A DNA stretch of 64,000 nt, taken from assembly GCF_010993745.1 (NCBI RefSeq), contig NZ_WOTN01000001.1:2917235-2981234 (forward strand), in the 5' to 3' direction. Of this stretch, positions 15,504 through 24,235 are shown one piece after another. How positions within the stretch are numbered: position 1 is the first letter of the stretch; each line of letters starts with the position of its first letter. Origin of the DNA: Fodinicola acaciae. Its GTDB lineage: Bacteria; Actinomycetota; Actinomycetes; Mycobacteriales; HKI-0501. Under the pieces are notes generated by a model. The model saw nothing but the letters and a program-made list of their open reading frames with translations. It had not been told where the DNA came from and did no database searches. Made by a program: the position numbers and the translations under genes.

Positions 15504-15860
15504 GTGAAGCCGGAGGGCCTCCGCCGCGCCACCGTGCAGGACGTCGCCAAAGCCGCCGGCGTCTCGCCATCGACCGTTTCGCGAGCCCTGAACGGCTCCG
15601 GATACGCGGCGGAGGACGTACGCCGCCGCGTACTGGCCGCCGCCGCGCGGATCGGCTATGTGCCGGACGCCAACGCGCGCAACCTGCGGCAAGGCACCAG
15701 CCGCGCGATCGGAGTGCTGGTCTGCGACCTCGGCAACCCGTTCTACGCCAACCTGGCCGTCGGCATCGAGAAGGCGCTCCGGCTGGCCGGCCGCCACATG
15801 GTGCTCACCAACGACAGCACCGACGCACAGAACGAGCTGGAGGCGGCGCGGACGATGTCC
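15504..15860 (+). pseudogene. LacI-family regulator, truncated after the N-terminal third
   Basis: The frame encodes a normal LacI DNA-binding domain, ATVQDVAKAAGVSPSTVSRA, the hinge region RIGYVPDANARNLRQG, and the first ligand-domain strand AIGVLVCDLGNPFYANLAVG. It continues to about NELEAARTM. The expected remaining 220 residues are missing. The reading frame runs on to 15890 through sequence that is antisense to the decayed FAD oxidoreductase. The break is near 15858 and looks like a deletion that fused two convergent gene remnants. The HTH could still be expressed. Confidence 0.85.
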
Positions 15861-17345
15861 GGCTCGAATTCGGCCCGGTGCTGCCCATGAAGGCAGCCGG
15901 CGGCATGGAGATGTCTCAACAGCGGCACTGCCGCTGGCGCCGCCAGTCGTGCCGCGCCCGCGCGGATTGCCCCCACATAGCCAAAAATCCCCGCTTCGCT
16001 ATCCCACATCGCGTCGTACGACGGTTTGACCAGGCCCACCACACGCTCCCAGACCGGCACGGATTCGTGCATACGCGCAAAGGCAAGTGTGTAGAGCAGG
16101 TGGGCGGCCTCGGGCACGGCGGCATGATCTGGAGCGAGTTGTGCGTTGCGTACGGCCGAAGACTGGCGTGGCAGCTGGCCGGTGTCGAGCACGTGGTTGA
16201 GTTTTTCAACGATGATGTCGATGCCGAGCGGATCACCGCGCAGCGCGAGAGCTTGGGCAAGAACCGTCCGCGACTCCCCCGTGCGCCGGCCGGCGGCGGC
16301 TCGCAGCGACTCAGTGGTGTCGGCACGCAGCACGGCCTCGACGAACGGAATGCCGTGGCTTTCGCGATAGTCCAGGTCGTTGTAGCGCGAGAGCGGCGCG
16401 TTTCGCGCGACCGCCTCAACAAGTTCCTCGGCATCCATCGACCTGCCGGCGTCCGGCCGTGGCAGCTCACCGAGGCGGCGTTGCAGCGCGGCGACATCCA
16501 GCCGGCGGGATGACGGGCCGATCGCCGCCGCCAGGCCGTCATGGGTCGCCGAGATCGCCTTGCCAGCGACCAAAATGCCGTCCATCCCGGCCGGAAGCAG
16601 TGCGCCGTAGGGCATCTCGATCAGCAGCGTCGGCGGCACCAGGCCGACCAGCGGCCACACCGCTTCACTCGGCCCCTTGATGTCGTGGTTGCTGACATGC
16701 ACGTTGATCACGTCCGGCCAGCGCCGGCCGGTCAGCTGGTCGGTGACGGTGACCCGTCACGTCGCCGCGGACGTGCCGGCTTTGCCTGCTGGCGACGTAA
16801 AATCCGTGGTCGTGCAGATCGGTGCCGCGGCGCCGGCCGGCGACCACGGCGCGCGTGACGTCCTCGACGTCGGAGGTGTCGACGGCCCGGCCGAAGTTGT
16901 TCCGCGTACGCCCGGGCCCGGCAAACTGTGCCAGCGAAAACCACATCGGACCGGCGGCGTGATCGTATTCCGCGCCGGCGAACGCCGCGATGTCGCCATC
17001 GCCGGTGGCATCGACCACCGTCGTGGCGCGCACCGCGACAGGTCCGTGCGGTGTGGCGAAAACGGCACCCTCGACGCGGTTTTTCTGGGCCAGGGAACCG
17101 ATCGCGGTGACACCGGTCCACAACTGGGCCGGCCTCGTCGACCGCCTCCCGCAACACCTGCGCCTTTGACCTCGATATTCCACTTTCCGTTGCGGCGCGC
17201 CAAACCGAGCCGGCGGTGTGCCTCGCGTACGCGCCCGCGCAGTTCGGCGTTGAAACCGGCGGACCGGCCATACCAGTAGCTGTCCGCGCCGCCGTAGGTC
17301 CCGGTGCCGCCAAGCCCCGGATTCTGCTCGGCCAGCAGCGTACGA
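15860..17345 (-). pseudogene. FAD-dependent oxidoreductase, frameshifted and truncated at both ends
   Basis: Read on the minus strand, pieces in different frames make one FAD-dependent oxidoreductase (PF12831-like). These are GGADSYWYGRSAGFNAEL (near 17290), VVDATGDGDIAAFAGAEY (near 17000), then MPYGALLPAGMDGILVAGKA and ISATHDGLAAAIG (16620-16530). It runs on to HLHAAGCLHGQHRAEFEPDI near 15880. At least two frameshifts lie between 17200 and 16700. The N-terminal nucleotide-binding glycine loop is missing, the gene being cut near 17345-17380 where the hairpin repeat begins. The C-terminus is cut at the LacI fusion. It is not functional. Confidence 0.82.
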
Positions 17346-17379
17346 GCAACCCGTTGGTCTGGATGCCAATTACTGCCTC

Positions 17380-17646
17380 TGCAGCGCTAAATGTCTGTCC
17401 TGCCGGTTTGTGTTTGATAGCAGGGCCTCCTTACGTGCGTCTGACGCACGCATGGGGGCCTTGCAAACATTCAGCGGCGGCTGGTGTGGTGCTGGTGTGG
17501 CTGACAATGCAGGTGAGGCGGCTCGGCTGCGTAATACTTGTTTAACAAGACATCAAACTGGACAATTGGCATTCCTGGAGCCGACGCCGGCCAGGCGAGC
17601 AGTCACAACACCATCCGTGAACCTTACAAGTCAGACGTTTAGCGCT
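17380..17646. repeat. Dispersed hairpin repeat, copy 2, with possible terminal inverted repeats
   Basis: The first about 195 bases match copy 1 at 4055-4255, including the inner stem around TTACGTGCGTCTGACGCAC and the TAATACTTGTTTAACAAGAC segment. AGCGCTAAATGTCTG (17383-17397) recurs inverted as CAGACGTTTAGCGCT (17632-17646), 14 of 15 positions pairing. This gives a 264-bp unit with terminal inverted repeats and no reading frame. It directly adjoins the broken end of the FAD oxidoreductase. It looks like a miniature transposable or palindromic element; flanking target duplications are not evident. Confidence 0.65.
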
Positions 17647-17852
17647 CCACGTGCCTTTGATCCCACATATTGGACCTTCTCGCCACCTACCGGGACGACA
17701 CGTGCAAGCAAACAATTACCGCGGTTTTACCGAGAGCCGACGAATGCTGTCCTGACCTCTATGTTTCAAGCCTGGTGAAAACTCGTGTCGCGGGGTGGAT
17801 TGGGGCTATTACGGTGCCTGGCGGGGCAGCACGGAAATGGTCGGAGTCGCAT

Positions 17853-18731
17853 ATGAGGAAATCGCTGCGTGCTGTCGTCATCGGATCGGCGCTGACCGGC
17901 GGCGCGATAGCCGTTGTGGTGGGTTGTGCGTTTTCCGCTGCCGCTCCGGCGGTGCCGCCGGCGCCGACCAGGATGCAGCTTGGCCAACTCGCGCAGGCAG
18001 AGGAGCGGCTGGTCGCCGGATGCATGATCGCACAGGGATTTCCATACGTGGTCCCCCAGATTACCCCTCCGACCGGGCCGGCGACCACGTTCACGTTTGG
18101 AAACGACGATGTGGCGGCAGCGGCGAAAAACGGATACGGGCTGGGGGCGGCGTCGCAGCCAGCCGCCGATCCCAATACTGAGGTTTTCCAGCGACTGTCG
18201 CCGAGCCGCCAGCACGCGTACGAAATCGCGCTTGGCGGCAGTGGACGCCGCCGGGTCACGGTCGACGTGCCGGGAATGGGACAGGTCTTCACCAACACCG
18301 ACGGCTGCCGGTCCGACGCGCGACGCCGGCTCTATGGCGATTTGGCGCGGTGGGGGCGCGTCCACAACCTTGTCACCAACCTGGCGCCACTGGCCTACCT
18401 TGCCGTCACGCACGACCCGGTTTTCGTGTCGACACTGGCAAAATGGCGGGCCTGCATGCGTGTCGGCGGCTTTTCGTACGCCGACACCGGTGCCGCCGAG
18501 GACGCCGCCGCCAGACTCTACGACCACCTGCCGAAACAGGACGCGCGGCGCGCCGAAACACGGATCGCGGTGACCGACGCGACCTGCATGCGCCAGACCG
18601 GGCTGCCGGCGGTCGGACGCAGACTCCAGGCTCGTCACCTCGCGGCCGTACAAGCGAAATACCACGACGACATCGCAACCTATCGCACGCTGGTCGCTCA
18701 CGCGTTGGCCGTTGTCGCGGAAAACGGCTGA
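17853..18731 (+). CDS. Secreted or lipid-anchored protein of unknown function
   Basis: A 292-residue protein with a signal peptide RKSLRAVVIGSALTGGAIAV ending in VVGC, a plausible lipobox (Cys about 27). The mature part has paired cysteines and helical stretches. It contains RLVAGCMIAQGFPYVVPQ near 60 and FVSTLAKWRACMRVGGFSYA near 200, where M-G-Y/F-type helices with conserved Cys resemble many actinobacterial secreted proteins of unknown role. GGAG lies six bases before the ATG at 17853. No neighbour clarifies the function. Confidence 0.75.
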   Translation: MRKSLRAVVIGSALTGGAIAVVVGCAFSAAAPAVPPAPTRMQLGQLAQAEERLVAGCMIAQGFPYVVPQITPPTGPATTFTFGNDDVAAAAKNGYGLGAASQPAADPNTEVFQRLSPSRQHAYEIALGGSGRRRVTVDVPGMGQVFTNTDGCRSDARRRLYGDLARWGRVHNLVTNLAPLAYLAVTHDPVFVSTLAKWRACMRVGGFSYADTGAAEDAAARLYDHLPKQDARRAETRIAVTDATCMRQTGLPAVGRRLQARHLAAVQAKYHDDIATYRTLVAHALAVVAENG

Positions 18732-18783
18732 TTTCTTCGGCAACAACCCACAGGTGCACCGCACCTCGACGAAAGGATCCGTC

Positions 18784-19215
18784 ATGCCCCGATCCCGTAC
18801 GCTCGCGGCCGCCGCGCTCACCGGCGTGGCCGCGCTGGCGATGACAGCAACGCCGGCCGCCGCCGCGGCTCCGGCCGGCATCACCTGGTGGAACAGCGGC
18901 GCGCCGAACGGGTGCGCCGGACACGGCGGCGCACTGTGTGCCTACAAGGACGCTTTCTTCGGCGGCAGAGTCGCATACTTCGTCTACAGCAACCCGCGTT
19001 GGTCGCAGACCTCGAACAGCTGGATCGACGACCAGTCGTCGTCCTGGTACAACAACGGCACCGGCACCAGCCTGACCTCGGTGATCATCTATCAGGACGT
19101 CAACTACAACACCAACACGCTGCACGTGTGCATCGACAAGGGCTGGGGAATCTCGCACTATCCGGAGCTCAGCGACAAGGTCTCCTCCAACCAGTGGGTC
19201 AACGGCCCCTGCTGA
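18784..19215 (+). CDS. Secreted peptidase-inhibitor I36-like protein
   Basis: A 143-residue exported protein. The signal peptide is SRTLAAAALTGVAALAMTAT with cleavage near AAAA-AP. The mature part has a beta-rich pattern with CAYKDAFFGGRVAYFVYSN and SLTSVIIYQDVNYNTNTLHV, and ends with Cys. This matches the actinobacterial I36 inhibitor/beta-gamma-crystallin-like family, where a Streptomyces member inhibits metalloproteases. It is one of at least four related secreted genes in this window (also 26135, 53986, 55040). Four cysteines could form two disulfides. Confidence 0.78.
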   Translation: MPRSRTLAAAALTGVAALAMTATPAAAAAPAGITWWNSGAPNGCAGHGGALCAYKDAFFGGRVAYFVYSNPRWSQTSNSWIDDQSSSWYNNGTGTSLTSVIIYQDVNYNTNTLHVCIDKGWGISHYPELSDKVSSNQWVNGPC

Positions 19216-19369
19216 GAACCAAAATAGCCGAAGGCGGGGCGCGCACGCGTCCCGCCTTCACGCGCTATTCAGTTAATTACGCCAAACGCGCCGGTCCTGT
19301 GGCAGATTGGACGCCGAAGCCTCGCCGACAGACATCGCCGGCCTGGACTGGTCGATTTCGGAGGTGCGC

Positions 19370-20779
19370 GTGCGTAACAGAACCAAGGTTGGCATCGCAG
19401 CGGTCGCCGCCGCGCTCACATTGGGGGTGGCGAGCCCGGCGGCGGCGTCCTCGCCATTCACCGCCGGCGCCGCCGGCGTCGGCGACCCGTATTTTCCGTT
19501 GGAAGGCAACGGCGGTTACCGGCCTGTTCATTATGATCTCAACCTCGCCTACGAGCCGGCGGATCACCAACTGTCCGGCACCGCCACCCTTTTGGCGGTG
19601 GCCACCCAAAACCTGTCGTCCTTCGACCTTGACCTGCAGGGCCTCAACGTCCGGTCCGTACGCGTGAACGGCCGGGCCGCGAGTTTCACCCGGGACGGGC
19701 AGGAACTGGTGATCACGCCGCGGTCCGGCCTGGTCGACCGGGCGCCGTTCCTGGTTTCGGTCAGCTACAACGGCTCGCCCAAGACCATCGTCGGCTCGCC
19801 GATCGTCTTCGGCTCGCCGTACGGCTGGCTCTACACCGACGACGGCGCTTTCGTCGGCTGCGAGCCAAACGCCGCCAGCACCTGGTATCCCTCCGACGAC
19901 CATCCGAGCCGGAAAGCGACCTACACCTACCGCATCACCGTCCCGTCCGACCGGCAGGTCGTCGCGAATGGCGACTTCCTCGGCGCGTTCGCTCGCGGTG
20001 GCCACAAAACGTACGTGTGGCACGAAACCAGTCCGATGGCCAGCTACCTGGCGACCATCGACATCGGCAAATGGGACATCACCACCGGGCGTACGCCCTC
20101 CGGAATCCGGCAGACCGACGCCGTCGACCCGACACTTGCCAGCAACGCAGACCGAATTCGGGGCACCACCGCCGACGTGACCGACTTCTGGTCACAGAAG
20201 TTCGGACCTTATCCGTTCAGCTCGACCGGCGCCATCGTCGACAACGTGCCGGAGGTCGGTTTCTCCCTCGAAACGCAGACCCGGCCGCTGTACGGCTTCG
20301 CCGCGAGCACCGGCACCATTTCGCACGAGCTCGGTCACCAGTGGTTCGGCGACAGCCTCAGCGTGGCCGACTGGCGACACATCTGGCTCAACGAGGGATT
20401 CGCGACATTCGCCGGATCGCTGTGGAACGAACACATCGGCGGACCGTCGACCTGGGACTCCGCGCAGGCGACCTTCAACCGGATCCCGGCCAGCAACGCG
20501 TTCTGGAACCAGTCGATCGCGGATCCACAGCGCGACACGATGTTTTCCAATGCTGTCTACCAACGCGGCGGCATGACATTGGCCGCGTTGCGTCACCGGA
20601 TCGGCGACGACCTGTTCTTCAAACTGCTGCGCACCTGGACGAGCCAGCACCGCCACGGCAACGTGACGACCGCTGAATTCGTATCGCTCGCCGAGCGCGT
20701 TTCCGGCCAGGACCTGACGCAGTTCTTCCAGATCTGGCTGTGGGACAAGCAAAAGCCAAGCAACCTCACCGCCGGATAG
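19370..20779 (+). CDS. Secreted M1-family metallopeptidase
   Basis: A 469-residue zinc aminopeptidase of the M1 clan. A signal peptide (RTKVGIAAVAAALTLGVASP) precedes FPLEGNGGYRPVHYDLNLAY, the start of the M1 N-terminal beta domain. The zinc site is HELGHQWFGD (His 319, His 323) with NEGFATFAG 18 residues later (Glu 342). The usual GAMEN exopeptidase motif is replaced by GAIVDNVPEVG, so a change in specificity is possible. The C-terminus is short, as in bacterial secreted members. The GTG at 19370 has GGAGG five bases upstream; another GTG lies at 19364. Confidence 0.92.
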   Translation: MRNRTKVGIAAVAAALTLGVASPAAASSPFTAGAAGVGDPYFPLEGNGGYRPVHYDLNLAYEPADHQLSGTATLLAVATQNLSSFDLDLQGLNVRSVRVNGRAASFTRDGQELVITPRSGLVDRAPFLVSVSYNGSPKTIVGSPIVFGSPYGWLYTDDGAFVGCEPNAASTWYPSDDHPSRKATYTYRITVPSDRQVVANGDFLGAFARGGHKTYVWHETSPMASYLATIDIGKWDITTGRTPSGIRQTDAVDPTLASNADRIRGTTADVTDFWSQKFGPYPFSSTGAIVDNVPEVGFSLETQTRPLYGFAASTGTISHELGHQWFGDSLSVADWRHIWLNEGFATFAGSLWNEHIGGPSTWDSAQATFNRIPASNAFWNQSIADPQRDTMFSNAVYQRGGMTLAALRHRIGDDLFFKLLRTWTSQHRHGNVTTAEFVSLAERVSGQDLTQFFQIWLWDKQKPSNLTAG

Positions 20780-20790
20780 CCGTACGCGCG

Positions 20791-20834
20791 CGCCTGGCGG
20801 ATTTCGCCGCACCGACGACGAAAACCGCCAGGCG
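20791..20834. terminator. Bidirectional terminator
   Basis: CGCCTGGCGG (20791-20800) pairs with CCGCCAGGCG (20825-20834). After one mismatch the stem continues as TTTCG/CGAAA, giving 15 pairs around a 12-base loop. It lies between the convergent M1 peptidase and aminotransferase genes. Confidence 0.8.
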
Positions 20835-20844
20835 AGCCGATGCG

Positions 20845-22062
20845 TCACAGCTCACCGACGGCCGCGACGACCCTGTCGACCTCGCTTTCGGTGTTGTAGT
20901 AATGCGGCGAAAGCCGCAGGCACCAGTCGACCTCCTTGTCGCCGAAGTCGAACTGCGCGAACTCGCGGAAGCTCAACGCCGAGTTGACCGACCGGCGGTC
21001 CAGCGCCGCCTTGACCGGCTGCGGTTTCCAGCCGTCGAGGGAAAACGTGACGGTGGCGGCCAGTTCCGGTCCGCGGTCGTAGACGCGTACGCCGGGGATC
21101 GCCGCCAAGCCGTCGCGCAGCCGCTGGCCGAGCCGGGTCGCGCGGTGCGAAATCCCGGCGAGCCCGACGTCGCGCGCATACCTGACGGCGGCGGCACAGC
21201 CGAGCAGCGCGGCGTACGGAAATTCCCAGTCCTCGAACCGCGCGGCGGTGGCGACGGGCGCGTACTCACCCGGCGAGATCCACCGCGCGCCGTACATGTC
21301 GATGAACAGCGGCTCGTATCCGCCGGCGAGAACCCGGTCGGCGACGAACAGAAACCCGCTGCCGCGTGGACCGCGGAGAAACTTCCGGCAGGTGGAGGTG
21401 AGCAGGTCGCAGCCGATTTCCTCGACATCGATGGGAAACTGGCCGACCGACTGGCACGCGTCGACCAGATAGAGCAGGTCGAGCTCGCGGCAGTGCCGGC
21501 CGATCTCGGCGACCGGCTGCACCAGCCCGGAATTGGTCGGGATGTGCGTCGCGGCGACCAGCCGCGGCCGGAGCTCGCGCATCAGCACGGCCATCGCCGG
21601 CACGTCGACACCGCCCTCCGGCGCGTCCGGAGCGTGCACCACCCGTACGCCGAATCTCTTGCGCAGCGACAAAAACGCGATCTGGTTGGAGATGAAGTCG
21701 TTGCGCGTGGTCAGGATGACGTCGTCGGGTGCGAACGGGATCGCCGACAGCGCGGTCGAGTACGCGTGCGTCGCACTGCTGGCGAAGGCGATGTTCTCGG
21801 CTTTGGCGTTGAGGAGTGCGGCCGTCTGCTGGTAGAAGTCGTGGACCGCGTCGACCTGCGCGGCGGACGCCTCGTAACCGCCGATGCGGGCCTCCAGGTT
21901 GAGATGTTTGAGCATCGCGGTCAGCACCGGCGTCGGCATCAGCCCGCAGCCGGCGTTGTTGAAGTGGATCACCTCGGCGCAACCCGGCGTGTCGGCTCGC
22001 AGGGTGCCGACGTTCAGTAGCAGTTCGTCAGCTACCACAGTAGCGCTATCATGTTCTCTCAT
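20845..22062 (-). CDS. Class V aminotransferase-family PLP enzyme
   Basis: A 405-residue PLP-dependent enzyme of the class V (cysteine desulfurase/isopenicillin epimerase-like) group. FNNAGCGLMPTPVLTAM opens the fold, YLVDACQSVGQFPIDVEEIG holds the PLP-binding Asp, and TSTCRKFLRGPRGSGFLF contains the Schiff-base Lys. The GGYEA segment is as in the kynureninase-like branch. It is divergent from a MocR regulator and their assigned ATG codons overlap on opposite strands. A GTG 24 bases downstream (22038) is an alternative start. It is the natural target of that regulator; the substrate is unknown. Confidence 0.87.
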   Translation of the reverse strand: MREHDSATVVADELLLNVGTLRADTPGCAEVIHFNNAGCGLMPTPVLTAMLKHLNLEARIGGYEASAAQVDAVHDFYQQTAALLNAKAENIAFASSATHAYSTALSAIPFAPDDVILTTRNDFISNQIAFLSLRKRFGVRVVHAPDAPEGGVDVPAMAVLMRELRPRLVAATHIPTNSGLVQPVAEIGRHCRELDLLYLVDACQSVGQFPIDVEEIGCDLLTSTCRKFLRGPRGSGFLFVADRVLAGGYEPLFIDMYGARWISPGEYAPVATAARFEDWEFPYAALLGCAAAVRYARDVGLAGISHRATRLGQRLRDGLAAIPGVRVYDRGPELAATVTFSLDGWKPQPVKAALDRRSVNSALSFREFAQFDFGDKEVDWCLRLSPHYYNTESEVDRVVAAVGEL

Positions 22063-23440
22063 GACAGAGAGTAGCACTTCTGGAGATCTGTTGACCACTC
22101 TCCGCGAGACGGTGGCGCGACTGGCTCCGGGAGACCGGCTGCCGAGCAGCCGCGAGCTGATCCGCCGGCACAACGTCAGCCCGGTCACGGTGTCGCGGGC
22201 GATCGCGCAGCTCAGCGCCGAGGGTGTGGTGGTGACGCGGCCCGGCAGCGGCACGTACGTCTCGGTGCGTACGCGCGCCGCGGACGCACCGGACACCGGT
22301 TGGCAGACGGTCGCGCTGGCCGACCGCGCGGTCGACACCGGCTCGCTCGGACCGCCGCCGGAGGGGACGATCGCGCTGGACGGCGGCTATCTGCACCGGT
22401 CACTGCAGCCGACCCGCGCGCTCGCCGCCGCATTGGCCCGCGCCGCGCGCCGGCCGGACGCCTGGGATCGCGCGCCGAGCAACGGAATCGCCGCCTTGCG
22501 CGCGATTTTCGCCGGCATGGCGGGAGAAGTCAGCCCGGACGAGGTGATGATCACCGCTGGCGGCCAAAGCTCGCTGTCGATGGCGTTCCGCGGGATCGTC
22601 GCGCCTGGCGCACCGGTGCTGGTCGAGTCGCCGACCTACCCCGGCGCGCTCGCCGCGGCCCGCGCCGCCGGACTGCGACCGGTGCCGGTGCCGGTGGATG
22701 GCGACGGCGTACGACCGGACCTGTTGGCCGACGCCTTCGCCATGACCGGCGCCCGACTGTTCTATTGCCAGCCCACGTATCAAAATCCGGCCGGCTTCGT
22801 GTTGTCGACGGACCGCCGCCGCCAGGTCGTCGAGGTGGCCAGAGCTGCCGGCGCGTTCGTGCTGGAGGATGACTTCGCGCGTTTTCTCAGCCATTCCAGC
22901 ACAACCCCGCGGCCGCTGTTGGCAGACGACCGGGACGGCACGGTGGTTTACCTGACATCGTTGACAAAGCCGGCCGCGCCGAGCCTGCGGATCGGCGCCC
23001 TGATCGCCCGCGGTCCGGTGCTGGAACGGCTCCGCGCCGTACGCCTGGTGGACGACTTTTTCGTTGCGCGGCCACTCCAGGAAGCCGCGCTGGAGCTGCT
23101 CAGCTCACCGGCGTGGGACCGGCATGTGCGTACGCTCGCGACCGAGCTGCGCGATCGCCGGCAGGCGTTGGCCGCCGCGATCGCCGCCGAGCTGCCGGAC
23201 TGGTCGATCACCGCGATGCCGGCCGGCGGACTGCACCTGTGGGTGAGCCTGCCGGCCGGCGCCGACTGCCAGGCGGTCGCAGACGCCGCGCGGCAACGCG
23301 GTGTCGCGGTCAGCGCCGGCCGCCGGTTTTTCCCCACCGAGCCACCGGCCGCCCATCTGCGCCTCGGTTTCGCGGCCACCGCCACTCGCGCCGACCTCGC
23401 GACCGCCGTTCGTCAACTCAGCAGCGTCGACCCGACGTGA
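22061..23440 (+). CDS. MocR-type regulator (GntR HTH fused to aminotransferase domain)
   Basis: A 459-residue chimera. The GntR winged helix (about 10-75) reads RLPSSRELIRRHNVSPVTVS and ends EGVVVTRPGSGTYVSV. The fold-type I aminotransferase domain (about 110-455) contains VMITAGGQSSLSMAFRGIVA, YCQPTYQNPAGFVLS and the PLP lysine in YLTSLTKPAAPSLRIGALIA. MocR proteins use PLP or an aminoacyl-PLP adduct as signal. It faces a class V PLP enzyme with which it shares the intergenic start region. AT-rich repeats of CATG around 22050-22063 may be part of the operator. Confidence 0.9.
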   Translation: MTESSTSGDLLTTLRETVARLAPGDRLPSSRELIRRHNVSPVTVSRAIAQLSAEGVVVTRPGSGTYVSVRTRAADAPDTGWQTVALADRAVDTGSLGPPPEGTIALDGGYLHRSLQPTRALAAALARAARRPDAWDRAPSNGIAALRAIFAGMAGEVSPDEVMITAGGQSSLSMAFRGIVAPGAPVLVESPTYPGALAAARAAGLRPVPVPVDGDGVRPDLLADAFAMTGARLFYCQPTYQNPAGFVLSTDRRRQVVEVARAAGAFVLEDDFARFLSHSSTTPRPLLADDRDGTVVYLTSLTKPAAPSLRIGALIARGPVLERLRAVRLVDDFFVARPLQEAALELLSSPAWDRHVRTLATELRDRRQALAAAIAAELPDWSITAMPAGGLHLWVSLPAGADCQAVADAARQRGVAVSAGRRFFPTEPPAAHLRLGFAATATRADLATAVRQLSSVDPT

Positions 23441-23683
23441 CCCGCGCGTCACGGTTAGTTCTTGTTGTCGCGGATTCTGGCGCCGTGGACACACGACGCA
23501 CCACCTCGTGGTCGTCCAACAGGAAAACCCGGATCGGCGCCACGGTTGTTTCTATCGCATCCGGCGCGGCTCGGGGTTCAGCTGAAAGGTCCCGATTGTC
23601 GGCTCCGCCATTTTCCTCGTCGCCGGATGTCGAGAACGTGGCGCCGGCTCCGTCCCAGGGGCAACCAACGATGGGAGAAGGAC
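23441..23683. other. Intergenic stretch without a supported gene
   Basis: About 240 bases between the MocR gene and the PNPOx-like gene. I see no RNA gene, strong hairpin or coding pattern. Confidence 0.4.
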
Positions 23684-24172
23684 ATGGAACAGCAGAAGAT
23701 CCTGGACGAGCTGGCCAAGCCGGTGTCCCAGGAGCTGATCAACTCGCACATTCCGGCGCGGCTCGCCTTCGCCGGTACGGACGGATTCCCGCGGGTCGTG
23801 CCGGTCTCGTTCGAGTGGACCGGCTCGGCGTTCGTCGTCTGCACGACCACGAACGCGAAGAAGTATCCGGCGTTGCAGAAATATCCGAAGGTCGCCCTGA
23901 CCATCGACACCGAAGGCTACCCGCCGCGCGTGCTGCTGGTCCGCGGCACCGCACGTACCGAGATCGTCGACGGTGTCCCGGACGAGTACGTCGCGGCGTC
24001 CCGGAAAATCGTGCCGGCGGCGGAGATGGAGCAGTGGGAGGCCGGCGTACGGATGCTCTATCCGCGGATGGTGAAGATCACCATCACCCCGGAATGGGCC
24101 CGGCTGCAGGACTTCCAGACGACCCTGCCGCAAAATGTCGAGGAAATCATCCGCGAACGGTCGGGCCACTGA
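23684..24172 (+). CDS. Pyridoxamine 5'-phosphate oxidase-like flavin/F420-binding protein
   Basis: A 162-residue split beta-barrel protein. It has HIPARLAFAGTDGFPRVVPV, SFEWTGSAFVVCTTTNAKKY and KVALTIDTEGYPPRVLLVRG, the order of strands in PNPOx-like proteins that bind FMN or F420. The C-terminal MVKITITPEWARLQDFQTTL is also typical. GAGAAGG precedes the ATG. It stands alone ahead of the sigma factor gene. The exact cofactor and substrate cannot be told from the sequence. Confidence 0.87.
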   Translation: MEQQKILDELAKPVSQELINSHIPARLAFAGTDGFPRVVPVSFEWTGSAFVVCTTTNAKKYPALQKYPKVALTIDTEGYPPRVLLVRGTARTEIVDGVPDEYVAASRKIVPAAEMEQWEAGVRMLYPRMVKITITPEWARLQDFQTTLPQNVEEIIRERSGH

Positions 24173-24235
24173 CCCGCCGTATCGATCACACCGAGTGTTT
24201 CGGAACCTTTCCGGCCGAGCGACACTCGAGGCAGT

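Noticed and set aside
17383-17646. A complete insertion sequence
   Set aside because: The unit is 264 bp, has no transposase frame, and no target duplication is visible.
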